From assembly GCA_964408025.1 (NCBI GenBank), contig CAYOXX010000057.1, forward strand, positions 1-19,898: DNA of 19,898 nucleotides, given 5' to 3'. The stretch comes from CAYOXX01 sp964408025. Lineage in GTDB: Bacteria; Acidobacteriota; DATKUA01. Both the position numbers and the translations under genes were made by a program. The notes beneath the pieces are model-generated. The model made no database searches. It had not been told where the DNA came from and worked only from the letters and a program-made list of their open reading frames with translations. Positions 8,325-15,296 of this stretch are shown one piece after another. Positions within the stretch are counted from its first letter, which is position 1. The number at the start of each line of letters is the position of its first letter.

Positions 8325-10510
8325 CACCGTTTCTCCTCAGCGCCGGGGCCCTCCGCACCGCCTTCGGCGGCCGCAGTCAGCGGCTTGCCGTCCATGTAAT
8401 CCGGAACCGGCACGCCGAACAGGTCGAGCACGGTGGGGCCGATGTCGCTGATGTGCGGATCGGACGCGTCGAGCGGCCGGTTGCAGAAGAAGACGCCGGG
8501 CACGAGGCGCGGGTCGATGCAGTGGTCGCCGCTCCAGGCTCTCTCGTTCTCCTGGATTACCTCGCCGCCGACCTTGCCCGTCACCGAATCCCAGGAGGCG
8601 CGGTAGCCGACGTTGTAGCCGACCAGCATGTCTGGCGCATTCTTCTTGTAGGGCCCGACGTAGATCCTCTCAGTGTCGAAGAGGTCTACTATAGCGGCCT
8701 TGCCGGTGGCAGGGTCTTCCAATCCCGACAGCTTCTCGATCAACTCCGCCTTGAGGGCGGCGTACTCTTCGCCCGGCTCGACTATTCCCTGCGCCTCGCG
8801 GCCCCTGAGGTTGATGTAGAGACCGCCGAGGCCGAAGCCGTAGGCGCGGGTACGGCCCCAGTCGACGTCTGCGAACCAGTCGCCGCTTGCGCTCTTGCCC
8901 TCTTTAAGTTTCAGGTAGCCGTTGTCGCGCAGCCAGTTGTTGAGCTGGACGCCGTGGTTGAACGGCTTGAAGCCGTGATCGCTCATCACGATCAGGACTG
9001 CGTCGTCGTCGAGCTTCGCGCGCAGGCGGCCCACGAGGTCGTCCATGCGGCGGTAGAGGTCCTCTATCGCCTCGCGGTAGCGCTCGCTTTCGGCATCCCG
9101 CAGCGCCGGGCGGCCGTCCTCGCGGTAGCGCCAGAACATGTGCTGGATGCGGTCGGTGGCGTCGACGACGCAGACCACCAGGCCGCTGCGCATCTTGTCG
9201 ACGGCGTTAAACAGCATCTTCTCGCGCTCCTCGTGGATGAGGTAGACCTGCTTGAGGAACGCCTCGTCGTCGATGGCGCCGTCCTCCAGCGCCCAGGTGT
9301 CTTCGGCCAGGCCGAGGGTGGCATAGGGTCCGATCAGCTTGCCGAGGTAGATGGCGTAGAAGAGCGGCTGCGAGATCGGCAGCGCCGGCTTCAGCGGGTC
9401 GATGTTGACCGGGGTGACGTAGAGCTCGACGTGCGGCTCGGTCTTGGTGAGCAGGAAGCGGCAGATGCCGCGCACCTTCTTCATGAAGCCGGCGTTGAAG
9501 GTGACCGATGCCCAGTCGCTGTACTCGCCGCGCACGAGCTCTATCTTCTCGTCCGGCAGCTCGAGGGTAGCGGAGCCGTCGCCGCCCAGCCGCAGCCTGA
9601 TCGGGACCTTAAGGGCTTTGTCCGGCTTGGCCTCGCCCGAGCCGCCGCCCAGGTCGCCGCCCTTGAGCTCGCCCTTCGACGCGCCCACGTCCGGGCCGCT
9701 GAGCTCGCTCTCGATCAGGTCGCCGTCGCGGCGGGCGAGGACGAAGGTGCCGCCGGTGGCGCCGGCGACGCGGTCGGAGTCGGTGGTGAAGAGCGTGAAG
9801 GTGCCCTGGGTGCCCTGAAGGTCGGGCACGCACATGGCGCTGAGCAGCATCCCCTTGAACTTCTCCGGCGGAAAGGTAATCGGCACACGGATGACCTGGC
9901 TGAGAATGCCGCGCTCGCCGAGGGCGGCCCAGAAGCTCTTGCTGCGGCGGAACCCCTCGATCGAGGGCTTGAGGCCGAGCGGGATTGCGATCGGGCCCAG
10001 CCGAAGCGTGCGCTTCGAGGTGCCGATGCGCGCCGAGCTGAGATCGGGCAGGTAGGTCTTGGGATCGCGGCTGAGGAAGTCGAATATGTTGTGCCGCGCC
10101 GGGTTAGAGCCGGTTGAGAACGATGACCAGGCCACCGGGCTGATGGAGGGGAAGGTGGTCCGTAGCGGCCGGAAAACTCCCTCCCCGGCCAGCCGCGAGA
10201 GGTTGGGCAGCATGCCCGCGGCCATGAATTTCTCTGTCAGGACCGGGTCGAGGCCGTCGAGGCCGAGCACCACGACCCTCTTCGTCCTGGCGTTGCGGTA
10301 GGGATTGCGACGGAACACCAGGCGCCAGAGCCAGCGGATCGGGAAGGTCAGAAGCGTCAGAATCGAGAGTCCGATGGCGGCAAACAGGACCAGGAAGGAG
10401 GAGACGAAGGCGAAGCCGGCCCCCGGTCCGATGTAGGCGAATGCGGCGGCCGGTGCGGCCAGCAGCAGCAGGGCGGCGAGGGACCGGCTGCGTTTCGAGC
10501 TCTCTGTCAT
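8324..10510 (-). CDS. Membrane-anchored AlkP-superfamily phosphohydrolase/phosphodiesterase (COG3379-like)
   Basis: 728 residues. A signal-like hydrophobic segment (11-25) is followed by Y-I-G-P-G-A-G and a second hydrophobic span (33-58). A strongly basic stretch (R59 to R78) then leads into the catalytic domain. By the positive-inside rule the enzyme should sit on the cytoplasmic face of the inner membrane. AlkP-type residues are D85 (V-L-G-L-D-G), probable nucleophile S124 (P-S-I-S-P-V-A-W), D511-H512 (M-S-D-H-G-F), D-A-T-D-R-I-Q-H and a late G-D-H. An insert around 280-300 is rich in Gly, Lys and Asp (GELKGGDLGGGSGEAKPDK) and is probably a flexible loop. The start overlaps the stop of the upstream paralogue by four bases (ATGA), with GGAG about 15 bases ahead. 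The family hydrolyses phosphoesters; the substrate here cannot be read from the sequence. Confidence 0.85.
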   Translation of the reverse strand: MTESSKRSRSLAALLLLAAPAAAFAYIGPGAGFAFVSSFLVLFAAIGLSILTLLTFPIRWLWRLVFRRNPYRNARTKRVVVLGLDGLDPVLTEKFMAAGMLPNLSRLAGEGVFRPLRTTFPSISPVAWSSFSTGSNPARHNIFDFLSRDPKTYLPDLSSARIGTSKRTLRLGPIAIPLGLKPSIEGFRRSKSFWAALGERGILSQVIRVPITFPPEKFKGMLLSAMCVPDLQGTQGTFTLFTTDSDRVAGATGGTFVLARRDGDLIESELSGPDVGASKGELKGGDLGGGSGEAKPDKALKVPIRLRLGGDGSATLELPDEKIELVRGEYSDWASVTFNAGFMKKVRGICRFLLTKTEPHVELYVTPVNIDPLKPALPISQPLFYAIYLGKLIGPYATLGLAEDTWALEDGAIDDEAFLKQVYLIHEEREKMLFNAVDKMRSGLVVCVVDATDRIQHMFWRYREDGRPALRDAESERYREAIEDLYRRMDDLVGRLRAKLDDDAVLIVMSDHGFKPFNHGVQLNNWLRDNGYLKLKEGKSASGDWFADVDWGRTRAYGFGLGGLYINLRGREAQGIVEPGEEYAALKAELIEKLSGLEDPATGKAAIVDLFDTERIYVGPYKKNAPDMLVGYNVGYRASWDSVTGKVGGEVIQENERAWSGDHCIDPRLVPGVFFCNRPLDASDPHISDIGPTVLDLFGVPVPDYMDGKPLTAAAEGGAEGPGAEEKR

Positions 10511-11826
10511 CGGTTTTTACCTTCTCCCATGCCGAGCACTCCTAGTATGACACCGTAGAGGTCCCAGATAAAGAGAGGCTCCTGAAGTTCCGTGGCGCTC
10601 AGCACGAAGGCGTCGTCCCAGGTGTGCATGCCGGTAAGGTCGCTGCTGCCGAAGACCACTTCCGCGGTCGTCGAGCCCTTAAGGTCGAAGCCGCGATTGG
10701 CGAGGGCCACGAGGTCCGGACCGCGCGCGGCCTCCGGCCCGGCGTAGACCTCGTCGCGGGTGAAGACCTTGCGCATCACCCGCTGGCGGCCGTGTTCCAG
10801 TGCCCGCAGCTTCTGCCCTATCTCCCCCGCCAGGCCTGGCGCCTCGGCCGGCTCCACGCTGCCGCGCGGGAAGCGGCCGCGCAGGTTGAGGTAGATGCGT
10901 CCGGGGTCGAGGCAGAAGGCGCGGCTGTCGCCGTCTAGCTCCTCGATTGAACTGGCGCCGCCGCGGTAGCGCAGGTAGCCCTCCTCCTGGAGCCAGCGGT
11001 TGAGGTAGACCTCGCGCTCGATGCGGCAGAAGCCGTGGTCGCTGAGCAGGAAGAAGCGCTCGGCGGCCACCTCGCCCTCGAGGTCGCGGAAGCGCTCCCA
11101 GACCTCGCCGACGAAGCGGTCGACGGCGCGGTAGTAGTCGAGGGCGACCTCGTGGTGCGCGTGATCCCGGTCCTCGACAGCCGGCCAGAGGTAGTGTTGC
11201 AGCCGGTCGGTGCCGGTTACCACCACCTGGAAGTAGCGCCAGGCGCCCCCCCAGAGCATCTCGACCGCCCTGCGCCTGCCCGCCAGCGTCTCGCCCAGCT
11301 GGCGCCAGAGCAGCTCGTGGTCGGCTCGGCAGCGGGTGGTGTCGATGTCGATGTGGTAGCCGGCCCGCTTCAGCCTCGCGGCCAGCCCTGGCGGGTAGGC
11401 GCCGCGCTCGAGGTCGAGGGCGACGAAGCCGGAGATCAGCTCCCCCTCCAGCGGCCGCGCTGGGTAGGTGAACGGCTGGTTGATGACGACGCTGCGGCCG
11501 CCGGCGGCGCCTACCTCGTCCCAGATGGTGCGGGCGCGGCAGTCGCGGAAGTTGGGGAAGCGCAGGGCGTAGCTGTCGGGCTTGAGGTCGACGAAGCCGA
11601 AGATGCCGTGCACGCCGGGATTGGAGCCGGTGGCGAAGGAGGTCCAGGAGACGGCGCTGATCTCGGGGATGCTGGCCCGCATCGTCCGCAGCTTGCCGAC
11701 GCCGCGGAGCTCTTTGACGGCCGGCATAACGCCGTCAGCGGCAAGGCGGGCGAGCAGCGAGTGGGGCACGCCGTCCAGGCCCACAACGCATACCCGGCGG
11801 TTGCCGTACGAACCTCTCGAAGCCAT
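10507..11826 (-). CDS. Cytosolic AlkP-superfamily phosphohydrolase/phosphodiesterase
   Basis: 439 residues, the shortest of three adjacent paralogues. It lacks any signal or membrane helix: the catalytic fold begins almost at once with V-C-V-V-G-L-D-G (D18). The probable nucleophile is S57 in P-E-I-S-A-V-S-W, followed by T-G-S-N-P-G-V-H-G. Later come G-T-D-R-L-Q-H-Y-L-W, D263-H264 in L-S-D-H-G-F and a final histidine in T-G-M-H. It lacks most of the mid-domain insertion that makes its neighbours about 250 residues longer. The gene begins 15 bases after the cysC stop and its own stop overlaps the next start, so it is translated in series with APS kinase. Type I phosphodiesterase/nucleotide pyrophosphatase is the safest family name. 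A nucleotide substrate such as PAPS, APS or PAP is an attractive guess from context only. Confidence 0.85.
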   Translation of the reverse strand: MASRGSYGNRRVCVVGLDGVPHSLLARLAADGVMPAVKELRGVGKLRTMRASIPEISAVSWTSFATGSNPGVHGIFGFVDLKPDSYALRFPNFRDCRARTIWDEVGAAGGRSVVINQPFTYPARPLEGELISGFVALDLERGAYPPGLAARLKRAGYHIDIDTTRCRADHELLWRQLGETLAGRRRAVEMLWGGAWRYFQVVVTGTDRLQHYLWPAVEDRDHAHHEVALDYYRAVDRFVGEVWERFRDLEGEVAAERFFLLSDHGFCRIEREVYLNRWLQEEGYLRYRGGASSIEELDGDSRAFCLDPGRIYLNLRGRFPRGSVEPAEAPGLAGEIGQKLRALEHGRQRVMRKVFTRDEVYAGPEAARGPDLVALANRGFDLKGSTTAEVVFGSSDLTGMHTWDDAFVLSATELQEPLFIWDLYGVILGVLGMGEGKNR

Positions 11827-11841
11827 GTGGCCGGCGCGGCC

Positions 11842-12450
11842 TCAGATGTAGCCGAGGGCCTTGAGCCGCTCCTTTATCTTCTTCTCCTCCTCGGCGGTAT
11901 ACTCGTCGCCGCCAGCGGAGGGGATGTAGTTCATCGCCTCGAGGGCGCTGATGATCCTGGCGACGCTCTCGTCGACCGACTCCTTGTCGGTCTCGACGAC
12001 CACCTCGGGCTCGAGCGGCTCCTCGTAGGGATCGTCGATGCCGGTGAAGTTCTTCATCTCGCCGGCGCGGGCCTTGGCCCACATACCCTTGATGTCGCGG
12101 CGCTCGCAGACCTCGACCGGTGTCTTGACGAATACCTCGACGAAGCCGGCGTCTTCGCTGACCATCTCACGCACCCGCCTGCGGATTTCGCGGTAGGGGC
12201 TGATGGCGGCGCCGATGGCCACGGCGCCGTTGCGGCTCAGCAGGTGGCAGACGAAGCCGATGCGCAGGATGTTGGTGTCGCGGTCCTCCTTCGAGAAGCC
12301 GAGGCCCTTGCTGAGGTTGGTGCGGACCACGTCGCCGTCCAGCACCTCAACTTTCATGCCGCGCTCGAGCAGGATGTCTTTCACCTTCTCGGCAAGCGTG
12401 CTTTTGCCGGAGCACGGCAGGCCGGTGAACCAGAGGGTGAAGCCTTTCAT
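11842..12450 (-). CDS. cysC: Adenylylsulfate (APS) kinase
   Basis: 202 residues. It phosphorylates APS at the 3' position with ATP to make PAPS, the activated sulfate donor. The P-loop GLPCSGKST lies at 10-18, the DGDVVR motif at 38-43 and the L-G-F-S-K-E-D-R-D-T-N-I segment at 50-61. An I-S-P-Y-R segment and the R-D-I-K-G-M-W-A-K-A-R lid region with F-T-G-I-D-D-P-Y-E follow; all are typical of active CysC. The kinase core ends near residue 177. A linker and charged helix then end in I-K-E-R-L-K-A-L-G-Y-I, nearly the same tail as the small ribbon-helix-helix protein of this operon. GGAG stands eight bases before the ATG. It is the first gene of the minus-strand operon and faces away from sat, which makes its substrate. 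Confidence 0.95.
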   Translation of the reverse strand: MKGFTLWFTGLPCSGKSTLAEKVKDILLERGMKVEVLDGDVVRTNLSKGLGFSKEDRDTNILRIGFVCHLLSRNGAVAIGAAISPYREIRRRVREMVSEDAGFVEVFVKTPVEVCERRDIKGMWAKARAGEMKNFTGIDDPYEEPLEPEVVVETDKESVDESVARIISALEAMNYIPSAGGDEYTAEEEKKIKERLKALGYI

Positions 12451-12809
12451 TTCTTCACTCCGTTTACGCTGAAAGCCTGGCGCTCCGATGAGTTCTGGGG
12501 TTACAGGAGCACCGGGGCTGTAAATTCTTTTATCAACAGCGAACCGAGTGCCGCCGGCCCACCGCGGGAACGGTCCATAATAGTCATCAACCCCCGCAGG
12601 TCAAGACCTTTTCTCGATACACGTTCGCGACGTAATTGGCGCACCCGGCAAGGGGTCGCGTGCAGGAATGCCCGGCCTCCTGTTCGGAAACCGGAGAGCT
12701 ACCGAATAGAGCATCAATATAACTTGCCCGCGCTGCGGAAACATGGTAGATGGTTCCACTCGCCGCCCCAGGTGGCGCCGATTCGTTTTCAATCACCCGA
12801 GGTTTTACC
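12451..12809. other. Divergent regulatory region between cysC and sat
   Basis: 359 bases between the divergent cysC and sat starts with no convincing gene; the short reading frames here have no codon or motif support. The minus strand holds a good promoter candidate for cysC. On the plus strand TATAAC (12718-12723) could be a -10 for sat, but no good -35 lies 16-18 bases upstream. GAGG (12799-12802) is the sat ribosome binding site. I did not recognise a riboswitch. Confidence 0.5.
12577..12604 (-). promoter_or_regulatory. Putative sigma70-type promoter of the cysC operon
   Basis: Read on the minus strand, TTGACC (12604-12599) is followed after a 16-base spacer by TATTAT (12582-12577). Both hexamers match consensus at five of six positions. 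Transcription would begin near 12570 and leave a leader of about 120 bases before the cysC ATG at 12450, long enough for post-transcriptional control. Confidence 0.55.
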
Positions 12810-13973
12810 ATGACGATACAGCCGCACGGCGGGAAACTTATCAATCGCCTATGCAACCCGGAAGAGAAGGGCGAGCTGCTGGCGCGCTCGCGCGAGCTCA
12901 CCCGGTCGGTGCTCTCGGAGCGCGAGGTGTCGGACCTGGAGCTGCTGGCCACCGGCGTCTACAGCCCGCTCAACGGCTTCATGACATCCGACGCCTACCG
13001 CTCGGTGGTCGACACGATGCACCTGCCCGGCGGCCCGCCCTGGTCGCTGCCGATCGTGCACGCGGTGCCGCGGGCGCTGGCCAGGGGGATCAAGGAGGGC
13101 CAGGAGATAGCCCTGGCCGACGGCGAGGGGGCGGTGCTGGGCATCATGGAGGTGCGCGACAAGTTCACCTTCGACACAGAGCACGAGGCGAAGGAGGTCT
13201 ACCGCACCGGCGACTTGGCGCACCCCGGCGTGGCGGCGCTCTACGAGATGCCCCCCGTGCTGCTCGGCGGGCCGGTGACGGCCGTGTCGCTGCCGGCGCA
13301 CGATGCGGTGTTCCAGCGCTACCTGCTGACGCCGCGCGAGACCCGCTACTTCTTCAAGTACAAGGGCTGGCAGCGGGTGGTCGCCTTCCAGACCCGCAAT
13401 CCGATCCACCGCGCCCACGAGTACATCCAGAAGTGCGCCCTCGAGATGGTCGACGCGCTCCTGATCCACCCGCTTGTGGGCGAGACCAAGGCGGGCGACA
13501 TCCCGGCTGACGTGCGCATGGCCTGCTACGAGGTGCTGATCGATAACTACTACCCTCCGGAGCGGGCCTACCTCAGCGTCTTCCCCGCCGCCATGCGCTA
13601 CGCCGGGCCGCGCGAGGCGATCTTCCACGCCCTCTGCCGCAAGAACTACGGCTGCACACACTTCATCGTCGGCCGCGACCACGCCGGCGTCGGTAACTAC
13701 TACGGCACTTACGACGCGCATAAGATCTTCGGCGAGTTCGACGCCGGGGCGATCGGCATCACGCCGATGTTCTTCGACTACACCTTCTACTGCCGCGCCT
13801 GCGGCCACATGGCCAGCGACAAGACCTGCGCCCACGACCCCGGCGAGCACGTATTCCTCAGCGGCACCAAGGTGCGCGAGATGCTCAAGCTCGGCAAATC
13901 CCTGCCCGACGAGTTCACGCGGCCCGAGATCAGCGACATCCTGATGAAAGCCTACAGCGAGCGGGAGTTCTAG
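12810..13973 (+). CDS. sat: Sulfate adenylyltransferase (ATP sulfurylase)
   Basis: 387 residues from the ATG at 12810. It joins sulfate to ATP to form APS and pyrophosphate. The nucleotide-binding motif Q-T-R-N-P-I-H-R-A-H-E lies at 194-204 (HxxH 200-203) and G-R-D-H-A-G at 288-293. A zinc-binding C-R-A-C-G-H…C-A-H cluster (C328, C331, C340, H342) is typical of the single-subunit Sat family, as opposed to the CysD/CysN heterodimer. The longer frame beginning at 12750 was rejected: its first 20 codons lack family similarity, and GAGG seven bases before 12810 fits the chosen start. No APS-kinase domain is fused; that activity is supplied by the divergent cysC. Sat proteins of this type serve both assimilation and dissimilation, but no apr or dsr gene is nearby, so PAPS formation is the likely role. 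Confidence 0.95.
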   Translation: MTIQPHGGKLINRLCNPEEKGELLARSRELTRSVLSEREVSDLELLATGVYSPLNGFMTSDAYRSVVDTMHLPGGPPWSLPIVHAVPRALARGIKEGQEIALADGEGAVLGIMEVRDKFTFDTEHEAKEVYRTGDLAHPGVAALYEMPPVLLGGPVTAVSLPAHDAVFQRYLLTPRETRYFFKYKGWQRVVAFQTRNPIHRAHEYIQKCALEMVDALLIHPLVGETKAGDIPADVRMACYEVLIDNYYPPERAYLSVFPAAMRYAGPREAIFHALCRKNYGCTHFIVGRDHAGVGNYYGTYDAHKIFGEFDAGAIGITPMFFDYTFYCRACGHMASDKTCAHDPGEHVFLSGTKVREMLKLGKSLPDEFTRPEISDILMKAYSEREF

Positions 13974-14001
13974 CGCGGTGCGCAGTAAACCTGAGAGTGG
14001 C

Positions 14002-14022
14002 GTGGGGCCTGAATGGCCCCAC
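14002..14022. repeat. REP-like palindromic repeat, copy 1
   Basis: A perfect eight-base inverted repeat (GTGGGGCC and GGCCCCAC) flanks the loop TGAAT. It is identical to two copies at the right end of the window and is followed by CCTACG, as in copy 3. CGGTGCGCAG (13976-13985) upstream recurs in front of copy 2, so the repeated unit may be longer than the hairpin. It lies 28 bases after the sat stop and could also act as a transcription terminator or mRNA-stabilising hairpin. Confidence 0.85.
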
Positions 14023-14068
14023 CTACGACCATAAATCGGTACTCTGAAGACGATAGCAGTAGGCGCGG

Positions 14069-14117
14069 TCCGCCGCGGCGGATTAGCCAGCGCGCCTCTC
14101 GATCGGGTTAATCCGAT
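14069..14117. promoter_or_regulatory. Two palindromes upstream of the PHP gene, possible operator
   Basis: TCCGCCGCGGCGGA (14069-14082) is a perfect 14-base palindrome. ATCGGGTTAATCCGAT (14102-14117) is a 16-base palindrome with one mismatched pair. Both lie between sat and the PHP start at 14154. They could be protein-binding sites or RNA hairpins; I cannot name a regulator. Confidence 0.3.
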
Positions 14118-14153
14118 TCCGCGGATGTTGAATTCGGGACCTGGAGCAGTAGA

Positions 14154-15005
14154 ATGCGTTATTGCGACCTGCACGCCCACACCACCGCCTCAGACGGCGA
14201 CCTGACGCCCACGGAGCTGGTGCGCCTGGCGTCCGAGATCGGACTCGGCGCGCTCGCGGTAACCGACCACGACACGGTGGCGGGGATACCCGAGGCGCTG
14301 CAGGCGGCCGAGGAGGTTGGCATCCCACTCGTCCCAAGCGTCGAGATCAGCGCCGAGTTCGAACCCGGCACCATGCACATCCTCGGCTACTTCGTCGACC
14401 ACACCAACGCCCGCCTACTCGAAGTCCTCGAGGAGCTGCGCGGCGGCCGCGACGTCCGCAACCGCAAGATCGTCCGCAGACTCAACGAACTGGGGTTGGA
14501 GGTGACAATAGAGGAGTGGGAGGCGGCGGCCGGCGAGGAATCTGTCGGAAGGCCGCAACTGGCGAAGATCCTCGCCGAAAAGGGCTATATAGCCGACCGC
14601 CAGGAAGCCTTCGACAAGTACCTGGCCAAGGGCGCTCCCGCCTATGTCGACCGCCTGCGTTTGGAACCCGAGGAGTCGATCGCCCTCATACGCCAGGCCG
14701 GCGGACTACCGGTGCTCGCCCACCCGCCGCAGCTTGAGATCGACGACGACGAGCTCGAGGCCCTGGTGCGGCATCTCGCAGATAAAAACCTGGCCGGGAT
14801 AGAATGTTTCTACTCAGACCACACGCCCGAGCAGACCGCCTATTTCCTCAAGCTCGCCGAAAAATCCAACCTTCTCGTCACAGGCGGCAGCGACTTCCAC
14901 GGCTCCTCGAAGCCGGACATACGGCTCGGCAGCGGAACTGGAGACCTGAGAGTGCCGCAGGAGCTTTTCGAGCGGCTGATAGAAGCCTCCAGAAGTCTCC
15001 GATAG
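14154..15005 (+). CDS. PHP-domain metal-dependent phosphoesterase (nucleoside 3',5'-bisphosphate phosphatase / RNase AM type)
   Basis: 283 residues, the usual length of this family. It opens with the PHP metal-binding motif D-L-H-A-H-T (H7, H9) and S-D-G-D. T-D-H-D-T-V near 41-46, a glutamate in S-V-E-I-S, L-A-H-P-P in the C-terminal half and G-S-D-F-H-G near the end complete the trinuclear site. Members such as Cv1693 of Chromobacterium violaceum remove the 3' phosphate from 3',5'-bisphosphates including pAp, and E. coli RNase AM (YciV) degrades short RNA from the 5' end. Here the gene follows sat, and pAp (PAP) is the by-product of PAPS use, so a role in recycling PAP is plausible; this is an inference from context. 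GGAG about eight bases upstream supports the start. It may have its own transcript, since a palindromic repeat separates it from sat. Confidence 0.85.
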   Translation: MRYCDLHAHTTASDGDLTPTELVRLASEIGLGALAVTDHDTVAGIPEALQAAEEVGIPLVPSVEISAEFEPGTMHILGYFVDHTNARLLEVLEELRGGRDVRNRKIVRRLNELGLEVTIEEWEAAAGEESVGRPQLAKILAEKGYIADRQEAFDKYLAKGAPAYVDRLRLEPEESIALIRQAGGLPVLAHPPQLEIDDDELEALVRHLADKNLAGIECFYSDHTPEQTAYFLKLAEKSNLLVTGGSDFHGSSKPDIRLGSGTGDLRVPQELFERLIEASRSLR

Positions 15006-15235
15006 CCACTCACGCCGTTTCCAACGGGAACATCAGAAGACCGTCAGCTCGCTCGCGGCTGTTGATCGTCGGTGATGACAAAAAGCTACAATTGATCCGC
15101 TGCAAGAGCCGACAGCGATAACATCCAAGATTAGCTGACAGGAATTCGCCGCAGTGGACCGTCCTCCTGGAATGGGGTAACCGCGCAGGAAAGTGTAGTC
15201 CGATCGCTGCGGCAAGCACGGCGGCTCACTGCATG

Positions 15236-15264
15236 TTGAAGTTCGCCGGCGGCTGGACTATACT
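15236..15264 (+). promoter_or_regulatory. Sigma70-type promoter for the CARDB protein gene
   Basis: TTGAAG (15236-15241) and TATACT (15259-15264) are separated by exactly 17 bases, an excellent match to the housekeeping consensus. The start point would be near 15271, leaving a leader of about 25 bases with GGAGG before the ATG at 15297. The rest of the 291-base gap after the PHP gene (15006-15235) shows no gene or clear terminator. Confidence 0.7.
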
Positions 15265-15296
15265 GGCCACACCTAGCCATCCGGAGGACGAAAAAG

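Noticed and set aside
8453..10117. Long plus-strand open frame (554 codons) opposite the membrane-anchored AlkP gene
   Set aside because: Its translation is rich in Val, Ala, Leu and Asp without motifs, while the opposite strand carries complete AlkP active-site motifs and operon overlaps.
6261..11826. Classical formylglycine sulfatases in the cysC operon
   Set aside because: The AlkP proteins lack the C/S-x-P-x-R formylglycine motif; the nucleophile region reads S-x-V-[AS]-W, as in type I phosphodiesterases of the superfamily.
12750..12809. Upstream ATG extension of sat
   Set aside because: The extra 20 residues do not resemble the Sat family N-terminus, and GAGG is correctly placed for the ATG at 12810.
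11035..12813. Plus-strand open frame of 592 codons running across the cysC start region
   Set aside because: It covers two well-supported minus-strand genes in antisense and has only low-complexity sequence.
12810..13973. Sat as part of a dissimilatory sulfate reduction locus
   Set aside because: No aprAB, dsrAB or qmo genes lie in the window, and an APS kinase, which competes for APS, is divergent from it.
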